From positions 1 through 45,178 of the forward strand of contig CANHNQ010000014.1 of the NCBI GenBank assembly GCA_947462095.1: a stretch of DNA of 45,178 nt, written 5' to 3'. This document shows positions 32,084-40,061 of the stretch, piece after piece (position 1 is the stretch's first letter; each line of letters starts with the position of its first letter). Origin of the DNA: Gemmatimonadota bacterium (GTDB lineage Bacteria > Gemmatimonadota > Gemmatimonadetes > Gemmatimonadales > Gemmatimonadaceae). The notes under the pieces were generated by a model. The model did no database searches. It saw only the letters and a list, made by a program, of their open reading frames with translations, and was not told the origin of the DNA. The position numbers were made by a program, and so were the translations under genes.

Positions 32084-32866
32084 CTACCTGGAAAAGACGG
32101 CATCCGTTGCGTCCACGCGCGCAACGATCGCGGTTCCCGCCTCGGGAACAGTGAGTGCGGCGAGATCGCCGATCCGCACTCGGTGGACACCACCGGCCAG
32201 CGCCTGCGCGCAGGCATCGAGCTTGGCGGCCATGCCGCCTCCCGCCACTCCACTCGTCACCAATGCCTGCGCCTCGTCGAGCGAGAGACGCGGCACGAGC
32301 GCCTTGTCGCCGTCGAGCACGCCGGGCACGTCCGCCATCAGAAACAGTTCATCGGCCCCAAGCGCCGCGGCGATGGCCGCGGCCGCATCGTCGCCATTCA
32401 CGTTGTACGCACCGGCCCCGCCGTCTGCTTCACGCGCCGCCACCGGCGAGATCACCGGGAGAAATCCCGATGCCAGCAGGGCGCGCACCAGCCGCGGATC
32501 AACCACCGAGGGGGTGCCGGAGTGCCCGAACGTGGCCACATCGATCGGTACCGCCCGCAACAGCGCGGCGTCCTCGCCGGAAATACCGACCGCCGGCGCA
32601 CCCGCCGCCACCAACGCCGAGACCATCTGCTTGTTCGCGAGCCCCGACAACACCATGCGCACCAACTCGAGGGCGGTATCGGTCGTCACGCGACGACCAC
32701 CCACAAACACCGGCTCCTCACCGCGCAGCCGCTGCAACGCACTGATCTGATCGCCACCGCCGTGCACGACCACGACACCGCCATCCGTCGCGCGCCACAA
32801 GGCGGCAAGGGCTGCGGGCAACGCGGGATCGTTCTGGGTGCGGCCACCGAGTTTGACGACAAACAT
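32084..32866 (-). CDS. argB: Acetylglutamate kinase
   Basis: Phosphorylates N-acetylglutamate in the second or third arginine step. 260 residues, the short form. FVVKLGGRTQND (phosphate binding), VVVVHGGGDQISA, GISGEDAALL and NVNGDDAAAAIAAAL plus ADVPGVLDGD are family blocks. There is no N-terminal extension of the arginine-inhibited hexameric form. No Shine-Dalgarno is visible before the ATG at 32866. A heptad-repeat palindrome occupies the 144-base gap up to argC. Confidence 0.93.
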   Translation of the reverse strand: MFVVKLGGRTQNDPALPAALAALWRATDGGVVVVHGGGDQISALQRLRGEEPVFVGGRRVTTDTALELVRMVLSGLANKQMVSALVAAGAPAVGISGEDAALLRAVPIDVATFGHSGTPSVVDPRLVRALLASGFLPVISPVAAREADGGAGAYNVNGDDAAAAIAAALGADELFLMADVPGVLDGDKALVPRLSLDEAQALVTSGVAGGGMAAKLDACAQALAGGVHRVRIGDLAALTVPEAGTAIVARVDATDAVFSR

Positions 32867-32881
32867 TTTTATAACTGCGAA

Positions 32882-33007
32882 GTAGGGAGTACGGAGTAGG
32901 GAGTAGGGAGTAGGGAGTACGGGGATGACGGCGAAGTACGGAGCACGGTGTCGGCGGTGGAGCGCTACCCCCTACCCCCCACCCCCTACGCCCGACCCCG
33001 TACTCCG
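32882..33007. repeat. Heptad-array inverted repeat, copy 1 (argC-argB gap)
   Basis: Six tandem 7-bp units on the left (32882-32923): GTAGGGA, GTACGGA, GTAGGGA, GTAGGGA, GTAGGGA, GTACGGG. Six complementary units on the right (32966-33007): TACCCCC, TACCCCC, CACCCCC, TACGCCC, GACCCCG, TACTCCG. The arms are complementary with about eight mismatches over 42 bases. The 42-base centre keeps a decayed heptad rhythm (GTACGGA, GCACGGT). It starts three bases after the argC stop and ends 16 bases before the argB start. Confidence 0.88.
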
Positions 33008-33010
33008 CTC

Positions 33011-34078
33011 TTATCGAGGAAGTCCCGCGGTCTCTTCAAGCCCCAGCATCAGGTTCGCGTTCTGGATCGCCTGACCCGCCGCGCCCTTCACCAGGTTGTC
33101 GATCGCGCTGAACACCAGCAGCGTCGGCGTGCGCATGCCGCTCGGCATCCGCGCACCGATGCGCACCACGTTGCGATGCTGCACGTCGGCCAGTGCGGGG
33201 AGATCGGCGGTGAGCTCCACGAACGGCTCGTGGGCGTACATGTCCCGGAACGGCGTCAGCGCATCGTCGAGGGGCCGCGTGAGCGGCACCGTGATGGTGG
33301 ACAGGATGCCACGGTCCACCGGCAGCAGATGCGGGGTGAACAGCAGATCGCAGTCGGCACCGAGCGCCGCAAGGCTGGCCCGCATCTCGAACAGATGCCG
33401 ATGCGAATTACCCACGCCATACGCTCGGAAATTTTCCGTCACCTCGGCAAACAGCAGCTCGAGTTTGGGCGACGCGCCGGCGCCGCTCACGCCGCTGGCC
33501 GCCGCGATGTTCACCGTTGCGCCGGGCGCTATCAGCCCGGCCTTCGCCAGCGGGGCGAGCGCCACCAGAATGCTGGTCGCATAGCAGCCGGGGTTCGCCA
33601 CCACGCGCGCGCCATGCAGTGGTGTACGAAAGAGCTCCGGGAGCCCGTACGGTGCATCGCTCGGCACGCCGGTGGGCGCATGATCGGTCCCGCCATGTCC
33701 GGGACGGAGATCGCTCGAGAGATCGACCACCCGGGCGCCGGCCGCGATGACGTGTGCCACCCACTCGGCCGAGGCGCCATGCGGCAACGCCGCGAACACC
33801 AGATCGGCGCTCGCCAAATCGACCTCGTCGGGCCCCACCATCGGAATCGCATGCACCCGCCCCCCCGCCTTCACGCGCAGCGTCGTGCCGCGCTGTGCAT
33901 TCGCCGTGGCAAACGCGAGGGTCAGGTTGGGATGTCCGAGAATGAGCGCGCAGAGCTCGCGCCCCGAGTACCCACTCGCGCCCAGCACGCCCACGCGATA
34001 CGTGGGTCCGGTAACGGTCGGGGTGGGGAGTTGCGTGACGTCCGGTAAAGTATGCACAATTAATGCATAATTTTGCAT
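33011..34078 (-). CDS. argC: N-acetyl-gamma-glutamyl-phosphate reductase
   Basis: Reduces acetylglutamyl phosphate with NADPH. About 355 residues. YRVGVLGASGYSGRELCALI is the nucleotide-binding N-terminus, VVANPGCYATSILVAL holds the catalytic Cys, and SGVSGAGASPK and GNSHRHLFEM complete the active site. The exact start is uncertain: ATG 34078 is used here, but GTG 34057 fits better if TTGACA (minus strand, 34092 to 34087) is the -35 of its promoter. Three TGCA-centred boxes overlap the start. It heads the minus-strand arg operon, divergent from argR. Confidence 0.93.
   Translation of the reverse strand: MQNYALIVHTLPDVTQLPTPTVTGPTYRVGVLGASGYSGRELCALILGHPNLTLAFATANAQRGTTLRVKAGGRVHAIPMVGPDEVDLASADLVFAALPHGASAEWVAHVIAAGARVVDLSSDLRPGHGGTDHAPTGVPSDAPYGLPELFRTPLHGARVVANPGCYATSILVALAPLAKAGLIAPGATVNIAAASGVSGAGASPKLELLFAEVTENFRAYGVGNSHRHLFEMRASLAALGADCDLLFTPHLLPVDRGILSTITVPLTRPLDDALTPFRDMYAHEPFVELTADLPALADVQHRNVVRIGARMPSGMRTPTLLVFSAIDNLVKGAAGQAIQNANLMLGLEETAGLPR
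34053..34077. promoter_or_regulatory. Phased TGCA boxes, probable ArgR operator
   Basis: TGCA occurs at 34053-34056, 34064-34067 and 34074-34077, about one helical turn apart, in an AT-rich island between divergent argC and argR. TATGCA and TGCATA form an inverted repeat with a 7-base centre on the minus strand. Arginine repressors bind AT-rich ARG boxes of similar shape, so this is a likely site for ArgR to control argC and itself. The assignment to ArgR is an inference from position. Confidence 0.55.
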
Positions 34079-34175
34079 CACGACACTGTCAATCGGCCGC
34101 GTGTCACAGTGGTGCGTGGTTTCCTTCCCGGTGGCGCATAATTCGGCGCCGAACCGATTCGCAGGAGTCTGTCGC

Positions 34176-34637
34176 GTGTCCGACAAGAAACAGCGCCATC
34201 AAGTTATCCGCGAGATCGTCACCGCGAAGGCCGTGGCCAGTCAGGAAGAGCTGCGACGCCAGCTCGCCAAGCGCGGCTGGGACGTCACCCAGTCCACCCT
34301 CTCGCGCGACCTGCGCGAACTCCGCCTGGCCCGCATTCCCGACGCCCAGGGCCGTTCCCGGTACGCCTTCCTCGAGAGCGGTGGCGATGAGGACGCACTC
34401 GCGCAGCTCGAGCGCATGCTTCCGCAGCTGCTCACCGAGGTGGAAGGAGTGCAGGTCCTCGTGGTGGCCCGCACCATCAAGTCGGGCGCGCAGCCCGTGG
34501 CCGAGGCGCTCGATCAGCTGCAGTGGCCCGATGTCGCGGGCACGATTGCCGGCGATGATACGGTGCTCATCATCTGCCGCTCCACGGAGGGGCGAGAGCG
34601 CGTCCTCAAGAAACTTCGTGCGTATCTGCGCGCCTGA
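34176..34637 (+). CDS. argR: Arginine repressor
   Basis: A 153-residue arginine-dependent repressor. N-terminal winged helix: QRHQVIREIVTAKAVASQEEL and the recognition segment DVTQSTLSRDLRELRLARI. C-terminal hexamerisation and arginine-binding domain with GTIAGDDTVLIICRS, the conserved GTIAGDDT loop. GTG 34176 has a strong AGGAG at 34163-34167; upstream in-frame codons back to 34101 are not family-like. CATAAT at 34137-34142 may be its -10. It is divergent from argC and followed by argH after 63 bases. Confidence 0.95.
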   Translation: MSDKKQRHQVIREIVTAKAVASQEELRRQLAKRGWDVTQSTLSRDLRELRLARIPDAQGRSRYAFLESGGDEDALAQLERMLPQLLTEVEGVQVLVVARTIKSGAQPVAEALDQLQWPDVAGTIAGDDTVLIICRSTEGRERVLKKLRAYLRA

Positions 34638-34700
34638 TCCACGGCCGATCCTCTAGATTTCCCGCGTCGTTATTCCTTCGAACCCTGTCGTGAGTATGCC

Positions 34701-36128
34701 GTGAGCACTTCCGAAGCCGGAACCCATAAGCTGTGGGGCGGTCGATTCGCCGGTGGCCCGTCGCCGCTCCTCGATGCGATCAATCGCTCCATCGGCACCG
34801 ACTTCCGACTCTGGCCGCACGATGTGCGGCTCTCCAAGGCGTGGGCGCTGGCGCTGGGTGAAGCGGGGGTACTCACGCGTGAAGAGAGCGACGCGCTGCA
34901 GCAGGGACTCGACCGCGTGGGTCGGCGTATCGCCGACGGCGCGCAGCCGGTGGCGACCGACGAAGACATCCACACCATGATCGACCGCCTGCTGCACGAG
35001 GAAGCCGGCACGGTTGCCTCCAAGCTGCATACGGGGCGGTCGCGCAACGATCAGGTCGCCACGGCGTCGCGCCTCTGGACGATGGACGCCTGCCGGCGCG
35101 TCACGGCCGCCATCGCCGAACTGCAACAGGCGCTCCTGTTGCAGGCCGAGGGGCTCACCGACGCGGTACTGCCGGCCTATACGCACCAGCAGCGCGCCCA
35201 GCCGGTGAGCGGCACCCACTGGCTCCTCGCGCACTTCTGGCCGCTGTCGCGCGACCGGACGCGATTCGCCAACGCCGAGCGCGGCACGTCGGTGATGCCG
35301 CTGGGTTCAGGGGCGATTGCCGGCTCGGCGTTCCCGGTGTCACGCGTGCTGCTCAAGGAGTCGCTCGGCTTCCAGGCGATCTCCGCCAACAGCATCGACG
35401 CCACCGGCGACCGCGATTTCGTGGCCGAGACGTTGTTCGCCTGCGCCATGACGGCGGCGCACTGCTCGCGCCTGGCCGAAGACATGATCCTGTACGGCAC
35501 GAGCGAGTTCGGCTTCGTGAAATTCGGCGACGGCTTCTCCACGGGCAGCAGCATGATGCCCCAGAAGCGGAACCCGGATGTGTTCGAACTGGCCCGTGGC
35601 TCGGGCGCGCGCGTGTTGGGCGACCTCGTGTCGATTCTCGGCACCATCAAGGGACTGCCCAGTGGCTACAGCAAGGATTTGCAGGACGACAAGCGCGCGT
35701 TGTTCAACGCCATTGACCTGCTGTTGCTGGTGCTGCCGGCGATGGCCGGTGCCATCGCTGAACTGCGGTTCGAGAAGACGCGCATGCGCGCGGCCTGCTC
35801 GAGTGCGATGATGGCGACCGATCTGGCCGACTATCTCGTCAAGAAGGGCGCCACGTTCCGCGAGGCGCACGGGGCCGTGGGCGCGCTGGTGCGGCAGGCG
35901 GAAGAAGGGGGCATCGAGCTCGACCGGCTCCCCGTCGACGCGTTCACCGCCGCACACACGCTGTTCGGCACGGATGCGCGCGACGCCCTGGGCGTAGACG
36001 CCTCACTCGCCGCGCGCAACATCGATGGCGGCACCGGTCCCGACGCCGTGCAGCGCCAGCTCGCGCAAGCCCGTGCGAGTCTGACCCCCGTCGACCCATC
36101 GCTCGGCAATGAACGCACCCTCCGCTGA
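34701..36128 (+). CDS. argH: Argininosuccinate lyase
   Basis: Last step of arginine synthesis: splits argininosuccinate into arginine and fumarate. 475 residues. LWGGRFAGGPSPL is the family start, EDIHTMIDRLL and GRSRNDQVATASRLW bind substrate, and the superfamily signature GSSMMPQKRNPD contains the mobile catalytic loop. The start is GTG 34701. The argG, argF and argJ genes are not in this window. The HAD gene overlaps its last 20 bases. Confidence 0.95.
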   Translation: MSTSEAGTHKLWGGRFAGGPSPLLDAINRSIGTDFRLWPHDVRLSKAWALALGEAGVLTREESDALQQGLDRVGRRIADGAQPVATDEDIHTMIDRLLHEEAGTVASKLHTGRSRNDQVATASRLWTMDACRRVTAAIAELQQALLLQAEGLTDAVLPAYTHQQRAQPVSGTHWLLAHFWPLSRDRTRFANAERGTSVMPLGSGAIAGSAFPVSRVLLKESLGFQAISANSIDATGDRDFVAETLFACAMTAAHCSRLAEDMILYGTSEFGFVKFGDGFSTGSSMMPQKRNPDVFELARGSGARVLGDLVSILGTIKGLPSGYSKDLQDDKRALFNAIDLLLLVLPAMAGAIAELRFEKTRMRAACSSAMMATDLADYLVKKGATFREAHGAVGALVRQAEEGGIELDRLPVDAFTAAHTLFGTDARDALGVDASLAARNIDGGTGPDAVQRQLAQARASLTPVDPSLGNERTLR

Positions 36129-36804
36129 GCGACTCCGCCACGCCGTCGGTGGCACCATCGATGGGGTGATTTTCGATTGCGACGGCGTGCTGGTGGACAG
36201 CGAACGCATCTCGAACGGCACGTGGGCGTTGCTGCTGACCGAGATCGGTTTGCCCATGACGATGGAGCAATCGCTCAGCATTTTCATGGGCAACTCGATG
36301 CCACGCTGCGTCGAGATCGTGACCGAGATGATGGGCCACGCACCGCCGGACGACCTGCTGGCACGCTTCACGGCGAATGTGACCGTGGCGTTGCAACGCG
36401 ACCTCGAGCCCGTACACGGCATCGTGCCTCTGCTCGATACGCTCGATGCCGCAGGCGTCCGTTACGGCGTGGCGTCGAACGGCGAGCACGAAAAAATGCG
36501 CACGACGCTCGGCAAAACAGGGCTGCTCGATCGCTTCGAGGGGAAGCGCTTCTCGGCGGTCGATGTCGGCAAGCCCAAGCCGGCCCCGGATCTCTTTCTG
36601 CACGCCGCGCGCGCACTCGGCTTCAATCCGGCGCGCACGGTGGTCGTGGAGGACAGTCCGCTCGGCGTGCAGGGAGCGACGGCCGCCGGCATGACGGTGA
36701 TCGGCTATGCGGAGATTGTCTCAGCGGAACGACTGCGCGCGGCTGGTGCGGTGGTCACCGTCGAGCGGCTCGGTGAGGTGGCAGGGCTACTGGGCGTCAG
36801 CTGA
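36109..36804 (+). CDS. HAD hydrolase, beta-phosphoglucomutase-like
   Basis: A 231-residue HAD enzyme of subfamily IA. Motif I FDCDGVLVDSERI, motif II Ser/Asn in GVASNGEH, motif III Lys in GKPKPAPDLFLHAA, motif IV VVEDSPLGVQGA. The helical cap at about 30-100 is the kind found in beta-phosphoglucomutase and small sugar-phosphate phosphatases; the substrate is unknown. ATG 36109 lies inside the end of argH, so it is translationally coupled to it. After its stop, 36805-36875 is an ordinary spacer. Confidence 0.9.
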   Translation: MNAPSAERLRHAVGGTIDGVIFDCDGVLVDSERISNGTWALLLTEIGLPMTMEQSLSIFMGNSMPRCVEIVTEMMGHAPPDDLLARFTANVTVALQRDLEPVHGIVPLLDTLDAAGVRYGVASNGEHEKMRTTLGKTGLLDRFEGKRFSAVDVGKPKPAPDLFLHAARALGFNPARTVVVEDSPLGVQGATAAGMTVIGYAEIVSAERLRAAGAVVTVERLGEVAGLLGVS

Positions 36805-36875
36805 CGCCCTCAACCGCACGGATAGCAACTGAAACAAGCGACTCCTGCCTCACAAACGCGTAAAGTCGACGCCGC

Positions 36876-37451
36876 CTAAAACGCGTAGCCGATCGTGAGC
36901 CGTAACGTCGGCACAACGCGCTCGAGGTTTGGGGACTCCGCAATGAAGAACCGCTTCACGCCACCGCCGATCGCGACGGCGGTAGAGCGGCCCCTGCCCA
37001 GCAACCACTGATACTGCGCTTCCACCGCGAAGGTTGGCGCGGAGGCGGACGGCTTGTCGGGAACGCACAGGATCCCTACGAACGGATCGCAGACATTCGC
37101 GTACGGGGTCTTCACCCGGCCATATCCGAGTCCCGCCGAGATGCCGAGCTTCTCCAGCACGCGCTCCTGCGGATACAAGCGCAGTTTCACGTCGACGCTC
37201 GTGTACACGTCGTCGAGCTTCATATGCGCGCCGGAGATACCGACCGACGTGCTTTGCGTGATCCGGTGCTCGTATTCGCCCTGAAAGTAGCCGAACAGCG
37301 GCAGGAACGGATTCACCGAGATGACCTGTGTCGGCGACTTCGTGCTCGGTTCACGCGTCTGCTCGCGCAGCGATTGCGCGGCGAGGGTCGTGGCACCGAG
37401 GGCGAGGGCGCCGACCAGCGCCGTCGTGGATCGGATGAGGGAGTAGCGCAT
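36876..37451 (-). CDS. Small outer-membrane beta-barrel protein
   Basis: A 191-residue exported protein: signal peptide MRYSLIRSTTALVGALALGA with cleavage near AAQS. The mature part alternates strands of barrel type (YFQGEYEHRITQSTSVGISG, SAPTFAVEAQYQWLLGRG) and ends in the aromatic LRLTIGYAF, the typical C-terminal barrel signal. Two cysteines (CDPFVGILC) may form a loop disulfide. The open frame extends upstream to 37829 through the FAD enzyme gene, but only ATG 37451 gives a signal peptide. It starts 16 bases after that gene stop. Confidence 0.75.
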   Translation of the reverse strand: MRYSLIRSTTALVGALALGATTLAAQSLREQTREPSTKSPTQVISVNPFLPLFGYFQGEYEHRITQSTSVGISGAHMKLDDVYTSVDVKLRLYPQERVLEKLGISAGLGYGRVKTPYANVCDPFVGILCVPDKPSASAPTFAVEAQYQWLLGRGRSTAVAIGGGVKRFFIAESPNLERVVPTLRLTIGYAF

Positions 37452-37467
37452 AAGAGGTATCAAAGCG

Positions 37468-38784
37468 TCAGTGGGACTGCAGCACGGCCGAGGCGGCATC
37501 CTGCCCGCCTCGCGCCGCACCTTCGAGTGAGCTGGAGTGCAACACTTCGCTGGCACGCCACAGCCCCGGTATACCACACGCGATCGTCGGACGGTGTTCC
37601 CGCCATCCCGGAGGCTGTGCAAACTGCGCGTACGGCACCCGCCACACGGCCTCGCGCGACAGGGCAGCGGTCTTGGCGTCAGCCGCCGCATCACCGGCGG
37701 CCTTCGCCATGGCCGCGAGCTCGCGACGGGCGGCCGATTCGAGATCGGCATCGGACCGATCGGCCGCAGCACCAACCGCACTCGCGGCAACGAGCGACAC
37801 GCCGCGCGGTGCGTAGTCCGGCGCGACATCGGTGATCGTCACGGCATGACTCATCACGGCCGAGGCATCGGCATTCAGCCACAGCGCACGGCCGGGAATC
37901 GGCGATGCACCGCTGGTGGTGAAATACAGCGTGGTCGTGCCGCGCGCCCCCGACGGCGTAGCAATCTGCACGCCGGCCGTGGCCGCGAGTTTCGCCGCGG
38001 CCGGGGCATCGGTGGCCATGATGACCTGCGCCGCCGGCAACACGTCGCCGCCAGCCAGCACCACGCCGGTCACGCGACCGTCGTTGACCGTGAGTGATTG
38101 CACGGCCACGCCGGTCTTCACCGTGCCAGTCGGAAGCCGCGCCGCCAACTGCTTCGTGAGGGCACCCATCCCGGCGGCGGGCACGACCGTGTCCCCCTCG
38201 GCCAGCATCTTGAACGTGAACAGCAGCACCGAGGCGCTGGTGGCGAGGGTACGGTCCAGCAGAATGCCGCCGTAGAACGGGGCGAAGAATCCGTCGATCA
38301 CCGACGCGCTGAATCCGCGCGACGCCAGGAAATCGCGCGTGCTCACCCCCGCGAACCGCGCGCTGAAGCATTCGTCAATGGACAGCCGCTGGGCGAAGCG
38401 GCGCAACGCGAGCAGGCGCAGCTTGTCGCCGAGCGGCACGGCGCGCGCCATGACGGTGTCGATCAGCAGCGACGGATCACTCAGCGCGTCGCCGATCAAC
38501 GAGGCACGGCCTCCCTGCACGATCCGGGCGGCCGGCAAGAATTTGCGCGGCGCGAGCGCATCGAGATCGAGGTAGCGGCGCAGCGTGGGATACGCCGTGA
38601 ACAGCACCTGGAAGCCATGGTCGAACACGAGGCCGTCGCGCGTGGTGCTTCGCACCCGCCCACCAACCTCCAGCCCGGCATCGAGGACAACGACGGGTCG
38701 GCCGGCGCGATGGAGCTCAATCGCACACACGAGGCCGGCAACGCCGGCGCCGACAATGATGATGGGGGGAGTCTGGCTGGTCAT
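37468..38784 (-). CDS. FAD-dependent amine-oxidase-like oxidoreductase
   Basis: A 438-residue flavoprotein. PIIIVGAGVAGLVCAIELHR is the dinucleotide-binding fold, followed by VLDAGLEVGGRVRS (the second FAD loop) and DGLVFDHGFQVLFTAYP, found in phytoene-desaturase and protoporphyrinogen-oxidase relatives. The C-terminus GIPGLWRASEVLHSSSLEGA supplies the last FAD contact. No membrane segment or signal peptide is clear. Substrate cannot be told; carotenoid or amine oxidation are family options. It is followed by the barrel gene after 16 bases. Confidence 0.88.
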   Translation of the reverse strand: MTSQTPPIIIVGAGVAGLVCAIELHRAGRPVVVLDAGLEVGGRVRSTTRDGLVFDHGFQVLFTAYPTLRRYLDLDALAPRKFLPAARIVQGGRASLIGDALSDPSLLIDTVMARAVPLGDKLRLLALRRFAQRLSIDECFSARFAGVSTRDFLASRGFSASVIDGFFAPFYGGILLDRTLATSASVLLFTFKMLAEGDTVVPAAGMGALTKQLAARLPTGTVKTGVAVQSLTVNDGRVTGVVLAGGDVLPAAQVIMATDAPAAAKLAATAGVQIATPSGARGTTTLYFTTSGASPIPGRALWLNADASAVMSHAVTITDVAPDYAPRGVSLVAASAVGAAADRSDADLESAARRELAAMAKAAGDAAADAKTAALSREAVWRVPYAQFAQPPGWREHRPTIACGIPGLWRASEVLHSSSLEGAARGGQDAASAVLQSH

Positions 38785-38837
38785 CCTTCCGAAAAGTGGC
38801 AGGACATCGCACCGAACAGTATCCCCCGAGACACAAT

Positions 38838-38867
38838 AGGCCCGGTATCCGTGCGGATGCCGGGCCT
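38838..38867. terminator. Intrinsic terminator of the second barrel gene
   Basis: AGGCCCGG (38838-38845) and CCGGGCCT (38860-38867) are perfect complements, with an inner ATCC/GGAT pairing. On the minus strand it lies 20 bases beyond the stop of the barrel gene at 38887 and runs into a moderately T-rich stretch (ATTGTGT). It also insulates the FAD enzyme gene downstream. Confidence 0.75.
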
Positions 38868-38886
38868 TGCCGTGCGGTACTGTGAA

Positions 38887-39432
38887 CTAGAAGCGCACGC
38901 CGAACGTGATCGGGATGTACCCGGTGCTGTTGTTCTCCGCGAACACGTTGACGTACTTCGCTTCGAGGAACGTGGAGAACCCGGAGAGCTGGAAGTTGAG
39001 CCCGCCACCCACCTGAATGCCGACATCCGTGCTGCTGGTCGAGACGTTCACCGAGCCGGCGGTCGTGGACGTCTTGCCATTGAAGGCACCGAGGCCGCCC
39101 AGGACGTACGGCTTCACGCCGCCGCTCGACGACACGTCCACCAGCGCATTGCCCACGAAGCCGAGACTGGTGTACGTGCCATCGACATTGCCCTTGTAGG
39201 CATAGCGATCGAAGCTCACGTCCCCACGGAAGCGAAGCGACTTCATCGTTGCCGGCTTGAGAAACACGTGGCCGGCGATGGTATAGCCGGCGTCCACGGC
39301 GTCACCGAGGTTGCCGGTCGGAACCGACAGTCCACCGCTCACACCGAACCCCACGGCCGAGGACTGGGCACTGACCATCGCGGGTGTCATCAGCATCACG
39401 GCCACCGCGGCGAACTTGGCAAGGCGATTCAT
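38887..39432 (-). CDS. Outer-membrane beta-barrel protein (OmpW/OmpA-barrel-like)
   Basis: A 181-residue exported barrel: signal peptide MNRLAKFAAVAVMLM with cleavage near VSAQS, then Gly-rich strands (VGFGVSGGLSVPTGNLG, YVLGGLGAFNGKT, VGGGLNFQLSG) and the C-terminal ITFGVRF ending in Phe, the barrel-assembly signal. ATG 39432 has GGAG upstream; the frame extends upstream to 39534 without signal-like sequence. Its fold suits a small porin or adhesin; function unknown. Confidence 0.82.
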   Translation of the reverse strand: MNRLAKFAAVAVMLMTPAMVSAQSSAVGFGVSGGLSVPTGNLGDAVDAGYTIAGHVFLKPATMKSLRFRGDVSFDRYAYKGNVDGTYTSLGFVGNALVDVSSSGGVKPYVLGGLGAFNGKTSTTAGSVNVSTSSTDVGIQVGGGLNFQLSGFSTFLEAKYVNVFAENNSTGYIPITFGVRF

Positions 39433-39479
39433 GGCGCGCTCCAAAGCGTGTAGGGGAATGCTGGGACACGGCACTCGTG

Positions 39480-39941
39480 TTACTCCGGTAGCACGCTCAC
39501 CCCGGTCACGAAGTACTCCGTATCGCCAAAGCATGACGTCGGCACGTAGATGTGCTGCTCGTAGTCCACTGCAACTCTCTTGCCGCTGAGCGCTTCGATC
39601 ACGTGGGCGAGCGAATCACTGCGCACCGTGAACGAGAAACTGTCGGACCGAAATCCACGGGCGATGTCGGTGTAGAGCGTCCCTTCCCAGGTTTTGCAGA
39701 CGTAGCCCTTTCGGGAAATCTTCTGCACGAAGCCGGCCCGCTTGCCGGTGGAGTAGCTCCAGCTGAGCGCGATCGTAGCCCAGAGGGCGAGCCCGAGAGC
39801 CGGGAGGCCGAACACACCGAAGACCCCGAACGCCAGCCAATGTCGACGCAGGAACGACGGGCGGGGCTTCGGCGTGGGCGCGGCGATCGGGCGATCGGAC
39901 GCGCCTTCGTGTGCATCGAACGGCGGAGTGGGATCGGACAC
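39480..39941 (-). CDS. Single-pass membrane protein of unknown function
   Basis: A 153-residue protein: a Pro-rich, charged cytoplasmic segment (1-32), a membrane span at about 35-60 ([24 protein letters not shown]), then an external domain with [26 protein letters not shown] and [20 protein letters not shown]. The middle motif resembles a conserved short membrane family found in several phyla (RAG-V-x-K-x-S-x-K-G-Y-x-x-K-T-x-E-G-x-L) that I cannot name with certainty. Divergent from ispG across 120 bases, where TTATAG at 40034-40039 may be part of the ispG promoter. Confidence 0.78.
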   Translation of the reverse strand: MSDPTPPFDAHEGASDRPIAAPTPKPRPSFLRRHWLAFGVFGVFGLPALGLALWATIALSWSYSTGKRAGFVQKISRKGYVCKTWEGTLYTDIARGFRSDSFSFTVRSDSLAHVIEALSGKRVAVDYEQHIYVPTSCFGDTEYFVTGVSVLPE

Positions 39942-40061
39942 GGCGGCGGCAGGGTGGTGAGTGCAACGAGGAGCCGGCTCGCGGAAACGCCGGATTGCGA
40001 GGAACTTGGGGAGGAGTCCCCGCCCGCGCTACCTTATAGCAGCCACTCTCAACCGGAATCC

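Noticed and set aside
30242-32899. An 885-codon plus-strand open frame antisense to paiB, argD and argB
   Set aside because: His/Arg-rich translation without family blocks; it is the expected shadow of high-GC codon use on the real minus-strand genes.
32882-33007. CRISPR array reading of the heptad repeats
   Set aside because: Units are 7 bp with no unique spacers, arranged as facing inverted arms; no cas genes are near.
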